Of a DNA stretch of 64,000 nucleotides, positions 25,904 through 34,892 are shown piece by piece. The translations under genes were made by a program, and so were the position numbers. Source of the stretch: Clavibacter sp. VKM Ac-2873 (GTDB lineage: Bacteria; Actinomycetota; Actinomycetes; Actinomycetales; Microbacteriaceae); contig NZ_JADKRS010000001.1 in assembly GCF_015351075.1 (NCBI RefSeq), positions 992,001 to 1,056,000 of the forward strand, in the 5' to 3' direction. Under the pieces are notes generated by a model. That model saw only the letters and a list, made by a program, of their open reading frames with translations, was not told the DNA's origin and searched no databases. How positions within the stretch are numbered: position 1 is the stretch's first letter; every line of letters begins with the position of its first letter.

Positions 25904-27165
25904 GCGCCGGTCCCGTCCGTGCCCGAGGCCACCGCCGCCGCCTGCACCCTCGGCCCCTGGTGCGGTTCCCAACGCACCGGCATGACCCGGAGGCGGCCGT
26001 CGCCGCCCGTCGCGAGGCGTCCCGCCGCCGTCACGCGACGCCCGAGCGGCGTCCGGGAGAGGTGGATGATGAGGCCGATCGCGCTGACCGCCTGGCGCGC
26101 CGTCGTGACCGCGTCCATGCCGGCCAGCGCGCCGAGGGCCTCGAGCCGGGCGGGCACGTCCGCGACGCCGTTGGCGTGCAGGGTGCCCGCGCCTCCGTCG
26201 TGACCGGTGTTGAGCGCTCCGAGCAGCTCGCGGATCTCGCCGCCGCGGCACTCCCCCACGACCAGCCGGTCCGGCCGCATCCTCAGCGCCTCCCGCACCA
26301 GGCGCGGCAGGGACAGCTCCCCTGCCCCCTCGATGTTCGCCTGCCTGGCCTCGAGCGACACGACGTGCGCGTGCCGTACACGGAGCTCGGCGACGTCCTC
26401 GACGAGCACGATGCGCTCCCGCGGATCCGCCCGGGCGAGCAAGGCGCCGAGCAGGGTCGTCTTCCCGCTGCCACCTGCCCCCGTGATCAGGAGGTTCGTG
26501 CGCCGGCGCACCGCCTCCTCCAGCAGCGCGCGACAGCCGGGAGGGAAGGCTCCCGCCGCGTCGAGCGCGTCGAGCGTGGGCCTCGTCCGCGAGGGGAGGC
26601 GGATGGAGAGCAGCGTGCCGCGCGTCGAGACGGGCGGCAGGACCGCGTGGATGCGCATGCCGTCGCCCAACCTCACGTCCACGCACGGCGCCGCCTCGTC
26701 CAGGTGCCGCCCGCCCTCCGCGGCCAGCCGCACGGCGAGCGCGCGCACGGAGGGTTCGCCGCCGAGGTCCACGTCGGGTCGGAGCTCGGGCCCGGATCCG
26801 CGGTCGACCCACACCTCGCCGTCGCCGTTGACGAACACGTCGGTCGTCCGGGGATCCCGCGCCAGAGGGGCGAGGGGACCGAGCGCGGACGGGACCCGGC
26901 GCGGGGACGGGACCGGAGCGGGCGCGGTTGCGGGACCATCGGACGGGACGCGGACGGCCGCGCGGGTGCCCGCTGCCCCGGCCTCGCGAGGGCCGGATCC
27001 CCGCCGGGCCTCGCCCGGGAAGCGGGCACGTGGGACGAACGCCGCGGCGGGCACGACTCGGGGTCCCTCGTCCGCACCCGTCCCCGCGCCTCCCGCGGAC
27101 CGGTGCCGCGACGCCTCCCCCGGGGGGACGCCCCGACCGCCCACGGATGCCTGCCACTCGATCAT
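25900..27165 (-). CDS. tadA: Tad/Flp pilus secretion ATPase (CpaF/TadA family)
   Basis: A 421-residue hexameric ATPase that drives Flp pilus assembly at the cytoplasmic membrane. The N-terminal 90 residues are low-complexity Arg/Pro/Ala. The ATPase region shows [15 protein letters not shown], Walker [10 protein letters not shown] (about residue 230), the Asp box [11 protein letters not shown], and Walker B region [14 protein letters not shown] followed by the His box [15 protein letters not shown]. It starts the operon at 27165. The Ssd/TadZ-like localisation gene usually found upstream in actinobacteria is absent. Confidence 0.9.
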   Translation of the reverse strand: MIEWQASVGGRGVPPGEASRHRSAGGAGTGADEGPRVVPAAAFVPRARFPGEARRGSGPREAGAAGTRAAVRVPSDGPATAPAPVPSPRRVPSALGPLAPLARDPRTTDVFVNGDGEVWVDRGSGPELRPDVDLGGEPSVRALAVRLAAEGGRHLDEAAPCVDVRLGDGMRIHAVLPPVSTRGTLLSIRLPSRTRPTLDALDAAGAFPPGCRALLEEAVRRRTNLLITGAGGSGKTTLLGALLARADPRERIVLVEDVAELRVRHAHVVSLEARQANIEGAGELSLPRLVREALRMRPDRLVVGECRGGEIRELLGALNTGHDGGAGTLHANGVADVPARLEALGALAGMDAVTTARQAVSAIGLIIHLSRTPLGRRVTAAGRLATGGDGRLRVMPVRWEPHQGPRVQAAAVASGTDGTGA

Positions 27166-27501
27166 GCGCGGAGACTAGGCGCGGCCGTCGGCCACGGTCG
27201 CGCCGCGACCCGACGTGGGATGGACGGACCGCAGCGAGAGGCTGGGGAGGAAGAGGGGCGGCGCCCATCGGGGGAACGGGCGCCGCCACGTGGCGAAGGA
27301 TCGGGGGAATCCTGGACTCGCCACACATCGGGCTTGACCCGACGGCATGAGCATACGCTGCACGCCTCCCGCCACGGGAGGGTTGTGCGCGTTCTGGCCG
27401 TTCCCCCACCGGACTCCCGGCCAGCCGGTCTCCACGACCGCCCCCTGTCGCCCCGGTGCCGAGGCGCCCACCCGCTAACGTTGGTGACGGAGAGGATGAC
27501 G
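27166..27501. other. Intergenic region between divergent tadA and acs
   Basis: No convincing coding frame of its own is seen on either strand. It must hold both divergent promoters. The one clear structure is the inverted repeat described separately at 27257-27287. A TTGACC at about 27332 lies too close to TACGCT (14-bp spacer) to be a confident sigma-A promoter. Confidence 0.6.
27257..27287. repeat. 10-bp perfect inverted repeat in the acs/tadA intergenic region
   Basis: GGCGGCGCCC (27257-27266) and GGGCGCCGCC (27278-27287) pair perfectly around an 11-base loop. There is no T-run in either direction. It may be a leader hairpin of acs, starting 215 bp downstream, or a regulator site. Confidence 0.4.
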
Positions 27502-29481
27502 ATGACGATGTCCACGAACCCCCTATCGAGCCAGCCCGGAGCCGCGACACCCGAACCGGGGTCCGTCCATCCCCCGTCGGATGCGTTCCGCGCCACGCGC
27601 GTCGCCGACGAGTCCCTCGCCGCGTCCGCCGCCGCCGACCGCCTCGGCTTCTGGGCCGACCGGGCCCGCGAGCTCGTGACCTGGGAGACCCCGTTCGACA
27701 CGGTCCTCGACTGGTCGGACGCCCCCGTCGCCCGCTGGTTCCCCGAGGGCCGTCTCAACGTCGCCTACAACTGCCTCGACCGGCACGTGCTCAGCGGCCA
27801 CGGCCAGCGCGTCGCGCTGCACTGGGAGGGCGAGCCGGGCGACGCGCGCGACCTCACCTACGCCGAGCTCACCGCGGAGGTCAAGCGCGCCGCGAACGCC
27901 CTGCGCGATCTCGGCGTCGTCGCGGGCGACCGGGTCGCCATCTACCTCCCGATGATCCCGGAGGCCGTCATCGCCATGCTGGCGGTCGCGCGCATCGGCG
28001 CCGTCCACTCGGTCGTCTTCGGCGGGTTCAGCGCCGAGAGCCTGCGCGCGCGCATCGACGACGCCGAGGCGCGTGTCGTCATCACCGCGGACGGCGGCTG
28101 GCGCAAGGGCAAGGTCTTCCCGCTCAAGCCCGCCGTGGACGCCGCGCTCGTGGGATCGGCCGGATCCGTCGAGCACGTCCTCGTCGTCAAGCGCGGCGAG
28201 AACGCGGTGGAGTGGGACGAGAGCCGCGACCTCTGGTGGCACGAGCGCGTCGCCGCCGCGGATCCGGAGCACGAGGCCGAGGCCTTCGAGGCCGAGCACC
28301 CCCTCTTCATCCTCTACACGAGCGGCACGACCGGGAAGCCGAAGGGCATCCTCCACACTTCTGGCGGCTACCTCACGCAGGTCGCGTACACGCACCGCAA
28401 CGTCTTCGACCTGCACCCCGAGACGGACGTCTACTGGTGCACGGCGGACGTCGGCTGGATCACCGGCCACAGCTACGTCGTCTACGGCCCGCTCGCCAAC
28501 GGCGCCACCCAGGTCATCTACGAGGGCACGCCCGACACCCCGGAGCCCGGCCGCTGGTGGGACATCGTGGAGAAGCACGGCGTGACGATCCTCTACGCGG
28601 CTCCCACGGCCATCCGCTCCTTCATGAAGACCGGGCGCGAGATCCCGGACGCCCGCGACCTCTCCTCCATCCGCCTGCTCGGCTCGGTCGGCGAGCCCAT
28701 CAACCCGGAGGCGTGGCGCTGGTATCGCGACGTCATCGGCGGCGGCGACGTCCCCGTGGTCGACACGTGGTGGCAGACGGAGACCGGCGGCATCATGATC
28801 TCCGCGCTGCCCGGCGTGACGGCCACCAAGCCTGGATCCGCCCAGACGCCCATCCCCGGCATCCAGGTCGCCGTGGTCGACGACCAGGGCGAGCCCGTGG
28901 CCCGCGGCGAGAGCGGCCTCCTGGTCGTGACCGAGCCGTGGCCGGGCATGCTCCGCGGCATCTGGGGCGATCCGGAGCGCTACCGCGAGACGTACTGGGA
29001 CCGCTTCGGCGACCGCTACTTCGCGGGCGACGGCGCGCGGCTCGACGAGGACGGCGACGTCTGGCTGCTCGGACGCGTGGACGACGTCATGAACGTCTCC
29101 GGCCACCGCCTCTCGACCGCGGAGATCGAGTCGTCGCTGGTCGCGCACCCGTACGTCGCCGAGGCGGCGGTCGTCGGCGCCTCCGACGAGGCCACCGGCC
29201 AGGCCGTCGTGGCCTTCGTGATCCTCCGGACGGCCGAGGCGAGCGCGCTCGGCGACGAGGACCCGAACGAGGTCCTCCGGAAGCACGTGTCCGACCAGAT
29301 CGGCGCCATCGCGAAGCCCCGCCGCGTGTTCGTGGTGCAGGAGCTCCCGAAGACGCGCTCGGGGAAGATCATGCGGCGGCTGCTGCGCGACGTGGCCGAG
29401 GGGCGGGCCGTCGGCGACACCACCACGCTTGCCGACACGCAGGTGATGCAGGTCATCAGCGAGCGGATGAGCGCCGGCTGA
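27502..29481 (+). CDS. acs: Acetyl-CoA synthetase (AMP-forming)
   Basis: A 659-residue cytoplasmic enzyme making acetyl-CoA from acetate, ATP and CoA. Motifs are the P-loop-like [11 protein letters not shown] (about residue 272), the acetate-pocket TWWQTETGG, the adenylate-binding [21 protein letters not shown] hinge, and [14 protein letters not shown], whose Lys is the classic acetylation control point. Three ATGs lie at 27496, 27502 and 27508; the middle one is 6 bp from GGAGAGG and is preferred. The gene is monocistronic, closed by a strong terminator. Confidence 0.96.
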   Translation: MTMSTNPLSSQPGAATPEPGSVHPPSDAFRATRVADESLAASAAADRLGFWADRARELVTWETPFDTVLDWSDAPVARWFPEGRLNVAYNCLDRHVLSGHGQRVALHWEGEPGDARDLTYAELTAEVKRAANALRDLGVVAGDRVAIYLPMIPEAVIAMLAVARIGAVHSVVFGGFSAESLRARIDDAEARVVITADGGWRKGKVFPLKPAVDAALVGSAGSVEHVLVVKRGENAVEWDESRDLWWHERVAAADPEHEAEAFEAEHPLFILYTSGTTGKPKGILHTSGGYLTQVAYTHRNVFDLHPETDVYWCTADVGWITGHSYVVYGPLANGATQVIYEGTPDTPEPGRWWDIVEKHGVTILYAAPTAIRSFMKTGREIPDARDLSSIRLLGSVGEPINPEAWRWYRDVIGGGDVPVVDTWWQTETGGIMISALPGVTATKPGSAQTPIPGIQVAVVDDQGEPVARGESGLLVVTEPWPGMLRGIWGDPERYRETYWDRFGDRYFAGDGARLDEDGDVWLLGRVDDVMNVSGHRLSTAEIESSLVAHPYVAEAAVVGASDEATGQAVVAFVILRTAEASALGDEDPNEVLRKHVSDQIGAIAKPRRVFVVQELPKTRSGKIMRRLLRDVAEGRAVGDTTTLADTQVMQVISERMSAG

Positions 29482-29495
29482 GGCGACCGGTCACG

Positions 29496-29540
29496 ACGAG
29501 AGGAGGGCCGGGTGCGATGCGCACCCGGCCCTCCTCTCGT
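29496..29540. terminator. Bidirectional hairpin terminator between acs and ridA
   Basis: A 20-bp perfect stem (29496-29515 with 29521-29540) and five-base loop, 14 bp after the acs stop. A second element, the palindrome GCCCGCTCGAGCGGGC at 29541-29556, directly abuts it on the ridA side. Convergent gene orientation fits bidirectional termination. Confidence 0.85.
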
Positions 29541-29565
29541 GCCCGCTCGAGCGGGCGGTGGCCGA

Positions 29566-30030
29566 CTACTCGACGAGCGCCACCACGAGCTCGACCTCGA
29601 CGGGCGCGCCGAGCGGCAGCTCCGCGACGCCCACGGCCGAGCGCGCGTGGACGCCCGCGTCGCCGAGGATCTCCCCCAGCACCTCGCTCGCGCCGTTGAT
29701 CACGCCCGGCTGTCCGGTGAATCCCTCGGCCGAGGCGACGAAGCCCGTGACCTTGACCACGCGCGCGATGCGGTCGACGCCGCCGGCCGCGTCCGCCGCC
29801 GCCGCGAGCCCGTTCAGCGCGCAGGTGCGGGCGTGCGCCTTCGCGTCCTCCGCGGACACCTCGGCGCCGACCTTGCCGGTCGCGGCGAGCGCGCCGTCGA
29901 CGAAGGGCAGCTGGCCGCTCGTGTACACGAGGCCGCCGTGGACGACCGCGGGGACGTAGGCGGCGACGGGCGCCGCGACCGCGGGCAGCTCGATCCCGAG
30001 CTCGGCCAGACGGTCGGAGATCGTGCCCAT
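29566..30030 (-). CDS. RidA-family protein (YjgF/YER057c/UK114)
   Basis: A 154-residue cytoplasmic protein. RidA proteins hydrolyse reactive enamine/imine intermediates from PLP enzymes. Visible hallmarks are VVHGGLVYTSGQLPFVDG, CALNGLAAAADAAGGVDRI and the C-terminal ARSAVGVAELPLGAPVEVE, which carries the conserved Arg. It belongs to the slightly longer subgroup found beside DUF4177 genes in actinobacteria (Rv3678c-like). The ATG at 30030 overlaps the DUF4177 stop by one base (TGATG), so the two are coupled. Confidence 0.88.
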   Translation of the reverse strand: MGTISDRLAELGIELPAVAAPVAAYVPAVVHGGLVYTSGQLPFVDGALAATGKVGAEVSAEDAKAHARTCALNGLAAAADAAGGVDRIARVVKVTGFVASAEGFTGQPGVINGASEVLGEILGDAGVHARSAVGVAELPLGAPVEVELVVALVE

Positions 30031-30212
30031 CAGGCGCCGTGCTCCGCGCCGGCGAGCGGGCGCTTCATGTAGGCGACGAGCCCGCCCTCGGGGCCGGTGA
30101 CGACCTGCACGAGCTCCCAGCCCTGCGCCCCCCACGTGTTCAGGATGGCGGCGGTGTTGTGGATCATCAGCGGCGTGGTGAGGTACTCCCACTGCGCGGG
30201 CGTTGCGGTCAT
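30030..30212 (-). CDS. DUF4177 family small protein
   Basis: A 60-residue protein, WEYLTTPLMIHNTAAILNTW then GAQGWELVQVV, the standard DUF4177 pattern of an aromatic start and a WELV core. The function is unknown. AAGGAG sits 5 bp before the ATG at 30212. It is the first gene of the DUF4177-ridA pair, a conserved actinobacterial arrangement, and is transcribed divergently from the PBP. Confidence 0.88.
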   Translation of the reverse strand: MTATPAQWEYLTTPLMIHNTAAILNTWGAQGWELVQVVTGPEGGLVAYMKRPLAGAEHGA

Positions 30213-30316
30213 CTCGGCTCCTTGCCGGTCGGGTCGGGGTGCATGACGGGACGGGCGCGGGCGGCCGGCGCACAGGTCCACGGGTTCCCATACACCCTTC
30301 CCGTACTCTGGAGTCT

Positions 30317-32857
30317 ATGTCTGCTTCCAAGAACACGCCCGGCCGCGTCGCCGCCGCGCTCACGGGCGTCCTCGGCATGAGCGCCGTGGCCGGCGTGCTG
30401 GTCGCGGCGATGGTCACCCCGGCCATCGCCGTGACGAGCCTCGCGGCCAACAACACGATCGGCCTCTTCGAGGATCTACCGGACTACCTGCAGATCGACA
30501 ACCTCGCCCAGAAGACCGAGCTCTATGCCACGCAGGGCGGCCAGCAGGTGAAGTTCGCCGAGTTCTACGCGCAGAACCGCGAGGAGGTCGGCTGGGACGA
30601 GGTCTCCGACAACGCGAAGGCCGCGGCGGTCGACACCGAGGACCCCCGCTTCTACGAGCACGGCGGGGTCGATGTGCAGTCCACGTTCCGCGCGCTCGCC
30701 CAGAACGTCATCGGCGGCGGCGTGGAGTCGGGCGCGAGCACGATCACCATGCAGTACGTCAAGAACGTGCTCGTGCAGAAGGCGGAGACGCTCGCCGCGA
30801 CGGATCCCGACGCGGGCAAGAAGGCCTACGCGGAGGCGACGCAGGAGTCGACCGCCCGCAAGCTCAAGGAGATGCGCCTCGCGATCGGCCTGGAGAAGAA
30901 GTTCGCGAAGAACGACATCCTGCTCGGCTACCTCAACATCGCGAACTACGGCGGCAGCGTCTACGGGATCCAGTCGGCAGCGAAGTACTACTACAACGTC
31001 GACGCCAAGGACCTGAGCATCGCGCAGGCCGCGAGCCTCGTCGCGACCGTCAACTACCCCACGGCCCTCCGCATCGACGAGCCCGGCAACATCCAGGCGA
31101 ACCAGGCGCGCCGCGACATCCTCATCGACAACATGCTGAAGCACCACAGCATCACGCAGCAGCAGCACGACGAGGCCATCGCCACCCCGGTCACCCCGGC
31201 GATCACGCCCTCGGTGAGCGGCTGCAACGCCGCGCAGCCCGCGAGCGCGGCGTACTTCTGCGACGCGGTCAAGTACACGGTCGAGAACTCGAAGGAGTTC
31301 GGCGCCACCCCCGATGAGGCGCGGATCAACCTCAATCGCAACGGCTACAAGATCTACACGACGCTCAACCTCGACCTGCAGGCGAAGGCCACGGACGACA
31401 TGCGCAAGCAGATCCCCACGACGATGAACAGCATCCCGGAGCTCGGGTCGGCAATGACCAGCGTCGAAGCGAAGACCGGTCGCGTCATCGCCATGGTGCA
31501 GAACACCGACTACGGCAACAACGCGGGCGCTGGTGTGCAGAGCGTCAACTTCAACACAGACCAGGACATGGGCGGGTCGCGTGGCTTCCAGGTGGGATCG
31601 ACGTACAAGCTCGTCACCCTCCTCGAGTGGCTCAAGGAGGGGCACTCGGTCAACGAGGTCGTCAACTCCTCCAAGGGGACGTGGGCTGGAAGCGACTTCC
31701 GCGACTCGTGCACGGGCGGGACGTTGAGCTCGAAGCCGCTGACGGTCACGAACGACGGGGCTGCGCCGGGTGCCAACCGGACCGTCATGTCCGGGACCGC
31801 GAACTCCACCAACACCGCGTTCATGGCCATGGCCTCCGAGCTCGACATGTGCGGCATCGTGCAGACCGCGAAGGACATCGGGATCCATCAGGCGGACAAG
31901 AGCAAGCCGCTCTCCGGTCTCGTGTCCGACATCATCGGTTCCGGTGGCAACAACATCGCGCCGCTCACGATGGCCTCGGCGTACGCCACGGTCGCGAACA
32001 ACGGCACCACGTGCACGCCGATCCTGATCGACAAGGTCGTGCTGCCCGATGACACCGAGATCACGCCGCCGTCGGCCAACTGCACCGAGTCCGTGAGCCC
32101 GGACGTCGCGCACACCGCCGCTTATGCGCTCGCCGGCGTGATGGGCGCGACCGGTGCCGCCGCCAACACGAATGACGGCACACCGCTCATCGGCAAGACG
32201 GGCACCACGGACAGGGCCAAAGACACCTGGTTCGTGGGATCCAGCACCGAGGTCACCACCGCCATCTGGGTGGGCAGCTACGGCGGACAGGACATCCGCC
32301 AGCGCCAGACCAAGCTCCCGAGCGGCCAGCTCATGTCCACCGCGCGCTTCGCCGTGTGGAAGCCGTTCATGCAGGCCGTGAACGGGATCTACAAGGGATC
32401 GGCGTTCCCCGGCCCGGCAGCGGACCTCACCCGCACGCCGACTGTGCAGGTGCCGGACGTGTCCGGCATGTCGCCCGCCGACGCCCAGTCGGCCATCGAG
32501 GGCGCCGGCCTGACCTTCGCCCAGGGCGGCGCGCGGTCCTCCGCGAACGTGCCCGCCGGTCAGGTCGCCGGATCCGACCCGGGCGCCGGCGCCAACGCGG
32601 CCCGCGGATCCACCGTCACGGTGTTCATCAGCAGCGGACCCGACCAGAGCCAGCAGGGCACGCCGGGCACCGTCCCGGACGTGCGCGGCCAAGACGTGAC
32701 GAGCGCCCGCCAGACGCTCCGGTCGGCGGGCTTCGACGTGACCATGGCGCAGGAGCAGGTGCAGGACAACTCCCAGATCGGGAAGGTGACCCGCACGGAT
32801 CCGGCCGCCGGCCAGCAGAGCAGCGGTCCCGTGACGCTGTACTTCGGACGCAGCTGA
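30317..32857 (+). CDS. Bifunctional penicillin-binding protein with two PASTA domains (PonA2-like)
   Basis: An 846-residue class A PBP that polymerises glycan strands and cross-links peptides. One N-terminal membrane anchor (residues about 12-40) is followed by a GT51 transglycosylase domain with the catalytic Glu in DTEDPRFYEHGGVD and the motif GASTITMQYVKNVL. The transpeptidase domain has STYK (Ser about 428), SAN-type SGTANSTNTAF region, and KTGTTD (about residue 627). Two C-terminal PASTA repeats (VPDVSGMSPADAQSAIEGAG and VPDVRGQDVTSARQTLRSAG) probably bind muropeptides or beta-lactam-like ligands. A paralogue without PASTA lies at 41.3-43.6 kb. The stop codon overlaps the next start (TGATG). 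Confidence 0.95.
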   Translation: MSASKNTPGRVAAALTGVLGMSAVAGVLVAAMVTPAIAVTSLAANNTIGLFEDLPDYLQIDNLAQKTELYATQGGQQVKFAEFYAQNREEVGWDEVSDNAKAAAVDTEDPRFYEHGGVDVQSTFRALAQNVIGGGVESGASTITMQYVKNVLVQKAETLAATDPDAGKKAYAEATQESTARKLKEMRLAIGLEKKFAKNDILLGYLNIANYGGSVYGIQSAAKYYYNVDAKDLSIAQAASLVATVNYPTALRIDEPGNIQANQARRDILIDNMLKHHSITQQQHDEAIATPVTPAITPSVSGCNAAQPASAAYFCDAVKYTVENSKEFGATPDEARINLNRNGYKIYTTLNLDLQAKATDDMRKQIPTTMNSIPELGSAMTSVEAKTGRVIAMVQNTDYGNNAGAGVQSVNFNTDQDMGGSRGFQVGSTYKLVTLLEWLKEGHSVNEVVNSSKGTWAGSDFRDSCTGGTLSSKPLTVTNDGAAPGANRTVMSGTANSTNTAFMAMASELDMCGIVQTAKDIGIHQADKSKPLSGLVSDIIGSGGNNIAPLTMASAYATVANNGTTCTPILIDKVVLPDDTEITPPSANCTESVSPDVAHTAAYALAGVMGATGAAANTNDGTPLIGKTGTTDRAKDTWFVGSSTEVTTAIWVGSYGGQDIRQRQTKLPSGQLMSTARFAVWKPFMQAVNGIYKGSAFPGPAADLTRTPTVQVPDVSGMSPADAQSAIEGAGLTFAQGGARSSANVPAGQVAGSDPGAGANAARGSTVTVFISSGPDQSQQGTPGTVPDVRGQDVTSARQTLRSAGFDVTMAQEQVQDNSQIGKVTRTDPAAGQQSSGPVTLYFGRS

Positions 32858-33801
32858 TGAGCGTCGTCGGCACGATCGCGCGCACCGTCGGCGGGGTCGC
32901 CGCAGCGGGCGCCGCCGCCTTCGCGTACGCGTCGTTCTACGAGCGGCGCCGCTTCACCCTCCGCGAGGTGACGGTGCCGGTGCTGCCCGTGGGTGCCGAC
33001 CCCATCCGCGTGCTCCATCTCTCGGACATGCACATGGCGCCGTGGCAGCACAAGAAGCAGCGCTGGGTGCGCGAGCTCGCGGAGCTCAAGCCCGACCTCG
33101 TCGTCGACACCGGCGACAACACGGGTCACGAGCAGGGCATCGAGGCGGTCGAGGAGACGCTCGAGGCCTTCCGCGGGATCCCCGGCGTCTTCGTGCACGG
33201 CTCGAACGACTACTACGGGCCGATGCTGAAGAACCCGTTCAAGTACTTCACCGCCAACACCCATGCTACGCAGCGCCCGGCCGACCTCGACCTCGCGCGG
33301 CTCGAGCGGCTCTACGCGTCGCTCGGCTGGGTCGACCTCAACAACGCCGCCGGCGCGATCGAGGTCAACGGCACCCTGCTCGAGTTCTTCGGCGTCGACG
33401 ACCCGCACCGCGAGTTCGACCACCTCGAGGCGCTCCCCGGCGCCCTCGAAGCGCTGCGCGAGGACGGGGACGCCTACCAGGGCGCCTCGGACGCGCCGGT
33501 CGTGTCGCTCGGCGTCGCGCACGCGCCCTACCGCCGCGTGCTCGACTCGTTCGTCACCAACGGCGCCCGCATGATCTTCGCCGGGCACACGCACGGCGGC
33601 CAGGTCTGCGTGCCCGGCTACGGCGCGCTCGTCACCAACTGCGACATCCCGCGCCGCCAGGTCAAGGGCCTCAGCGTCTGGCCGCACGCCGACCGGGCGT
33701 CGTTCCTGCACGTGAGCGCGGGACTCGGCACGTCGATCTACGCGCCCGTCCGCTTCGCCTGCTACCCCGAGGCGACGCTGCTCACGCTCACCGCTGTGTG
33801 A
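32857..33801 (+). CDS. Membrane-anchored metallophosphoesterase (YaeI-like)
   Basis: A 314-residue calcineurin-like phosphoesterase with an uncleaved N-terminal helix (residues 1-27). The metal ligands are in LHLSDMHMAPW, LVVDTGDNTGHE, VHGSNDYYG (GNDH-type motif, here GSND), VSLGVAHAP and FAGHTHGGQV. Family members hydrolyse phosphodiesters or lipid-linked phosphates at the membrane. Coupling to the PBP by a one-base overlap implies a cell-envelope task; this order is also seen in mycobacteria (ponA2 next to a metallophosphatase). Substrate unknown. Confidence 0.9.
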   Translation: MSVVGTIARTVGGVAAAGAAAFAYASFYERRRFTLREVTVPVLPVGADPIRVLHLSDMHMAPWQHKKQRWVRELAELKPDLVVDTGDNTGHEQGIEAVEETLEAFRGIPGVFVHGSNDYYGPMLKNPFKYFTANTHATQRPADLDLARLERLYASLGWVDLNNAAGAIEVNGTLLEFFGVDDPHREFDHLEALPGALEALREDGDAYQGASDAPVVSLGVAHAPYRRVLDSFVTNGARMIFAGHTHGGQVCVPGYGALVTNCDIPRRQVKGLSVWPHADRASFLHVSAGLGTSIYAPVRFACYPEATLLTLTAV

Positions 33802-33862
33802 CGGTCCCGCGTACTCCGGAGCCCGGAACATCGGGTAGGGTAGTAGCTGGCCGTTGAGCCAT

Positions 33863-33936
<74 letters not shown>

Positions 33937-33967
33937 CAAAATTTGATATTATTCCAGTTTAAAGAAG

Positions 33968-33999
33968 AAGGCCCAGACACGGACTCGTGTCTGGGCCTT
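33968..33999. terminator. Rho-independent terminator at the tRNA-Pro/island boundary
   Basis: A perfect 14-bp stem (33968-33981 with 33986-33999) with loop GACT, followed on the plus strand by ATTCTA. It can end the tRNA-Pro transcript and, in reverse, transcription from the island. Confidence 0.85.
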
Positions 34000-34104
34000 A
34001 TTCTATCGCCATTTTCTTCACGCCATACAATTGCACATTAAACGTGCACCTTGCATGCGGACTTCTTCAACTTATTACCAAGGCGCGCCGTTCGACACAG
34101 AACC

Positions 34105-34587
34105 TCAGTCCGCCGGCGTCGATTGAGGACCGGACCCATTCTTTAAAATCGTGACCCAGGCCCCTGTAAAACTGGGCTGACCTCCTGCCAAATTTTTGAA
34201 CGTCAACCTGGCCAGAGATCCTCCAGTGACGTAAGCCGAAACCCACGAATCCTCCTCCATATAGGTGTAGAAGGTGTCGTGACTGGCGACGGTCCGAATC
34301 GACCCTGAGGCATCTCTGATTTGCAGCGATACTTCTCCATTACAACATCCGATGGCTCCTGTAGTATTCATTCGAAACCACGTCGTTCCTCCGCAGTTCG
34401 GACTATTCCGAAGCTGTACGGATTTCCCGTATACGGTAAACTCGCTACGCGTAACAGCTCCATCAGTGCAGCTAGCTGCTTGAGCAGAAGTGGAACCCGT
34501 AAAGCCTCCTGCCGGCAACAGAATGCCAACCATAACCACCATCGCAAGCACGACACCTCGAAACTTACGCAAACCACTTTTTAGCAT
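34105..34587 (-). CDS. Small secreted protein of unknown function (island)
   Basis: A 160-residue protein with a clear Sec signal peptide: basic start, hydrophobic core VVLAMVVMVGILLPAGGF, cleavage probably after AQA (about residue 37). The mature part is about 120 residues with four Cys (SCTDG, SPNCGG, GCCNG), suggesting disulfide bonds. The segment VQLRNSPNCGGTTWFRM resembles the LRYSPxCxxxWxR pattern of DUF2690-type secreted actinobacterial proteins; this is a weak match. AAGGA lies about 10 bp before the ATG at 34587. Base composition is much lower in G+C than flanking DNA. Function unknown. Confidence 0.7.
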   Translation of the reverse strand: MLKSGLRKFRGVVLAMVVMVGILLPAGGFTGSTSAQAASCTDGAVTRSEFTVYGKSVQLRNSPNCGGTTWFRMNTTGAIGCCNGEVSLQIRDASGSIRTVASHDTFYTYMEEDSWVSAYVTGGSLARLTFKNLAGGQPSFTGAWVTILKNGSGPQSTPAD

Positions 34588-34892
34588 TTAAACCGAATCC
34601 TTCTGTTGTAGAACACAATACGACACTGAACTTACTCGCATAATACTCAATGCTACGTTCGCCGCATTTTTCTTATCGAACCCTTCGTAACGGCATGCTC
34701 CTAACATCCAACCACTTCACTAGGTTCCCACACTCGCGGGCGCCAGGCTAAACACATCACCAACAGACCCAACTTGTCCATAAGTGATGTGAAACGGTAC
34801 TGACTTACGTATGACATTTCACCACCACGTGCCGCATGTGAAGCCCCCATGAGGGGGACAGGCATTTGGTACCTCCCCGCACGCTTCGGCCC
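34588..34892. other. Low-G+C intergenic region between two island genes
   Basis: This 305-bp AT-richer gap shows no convincing gene. A CCCCC-ATGA-GGGGG hairpin at 34844-34857 lies 36 bp beyond the lipoprotein stop and could weakly terminate it. The part next to 34587 must hold the promoter of the small secreted gene; a TATTAT on the minus strand near 34640-34650 is a possible -10, but no good -35 accompanies it. Confidence 0.5.

Noticed and set aside
25729-27501. Upstream extension of the acs frame
   Set aside because: It is antisense to tadA and the T2SSF gene; acs begins at the Shine-Dalgarno-supported ATG cluster near 27502.
34321-34584. 87-codon plus-strand frame in the island
   Set aside because: Antisense to the signal-peptide-bearing secreted protein, no ribosome site and no recognisable features.
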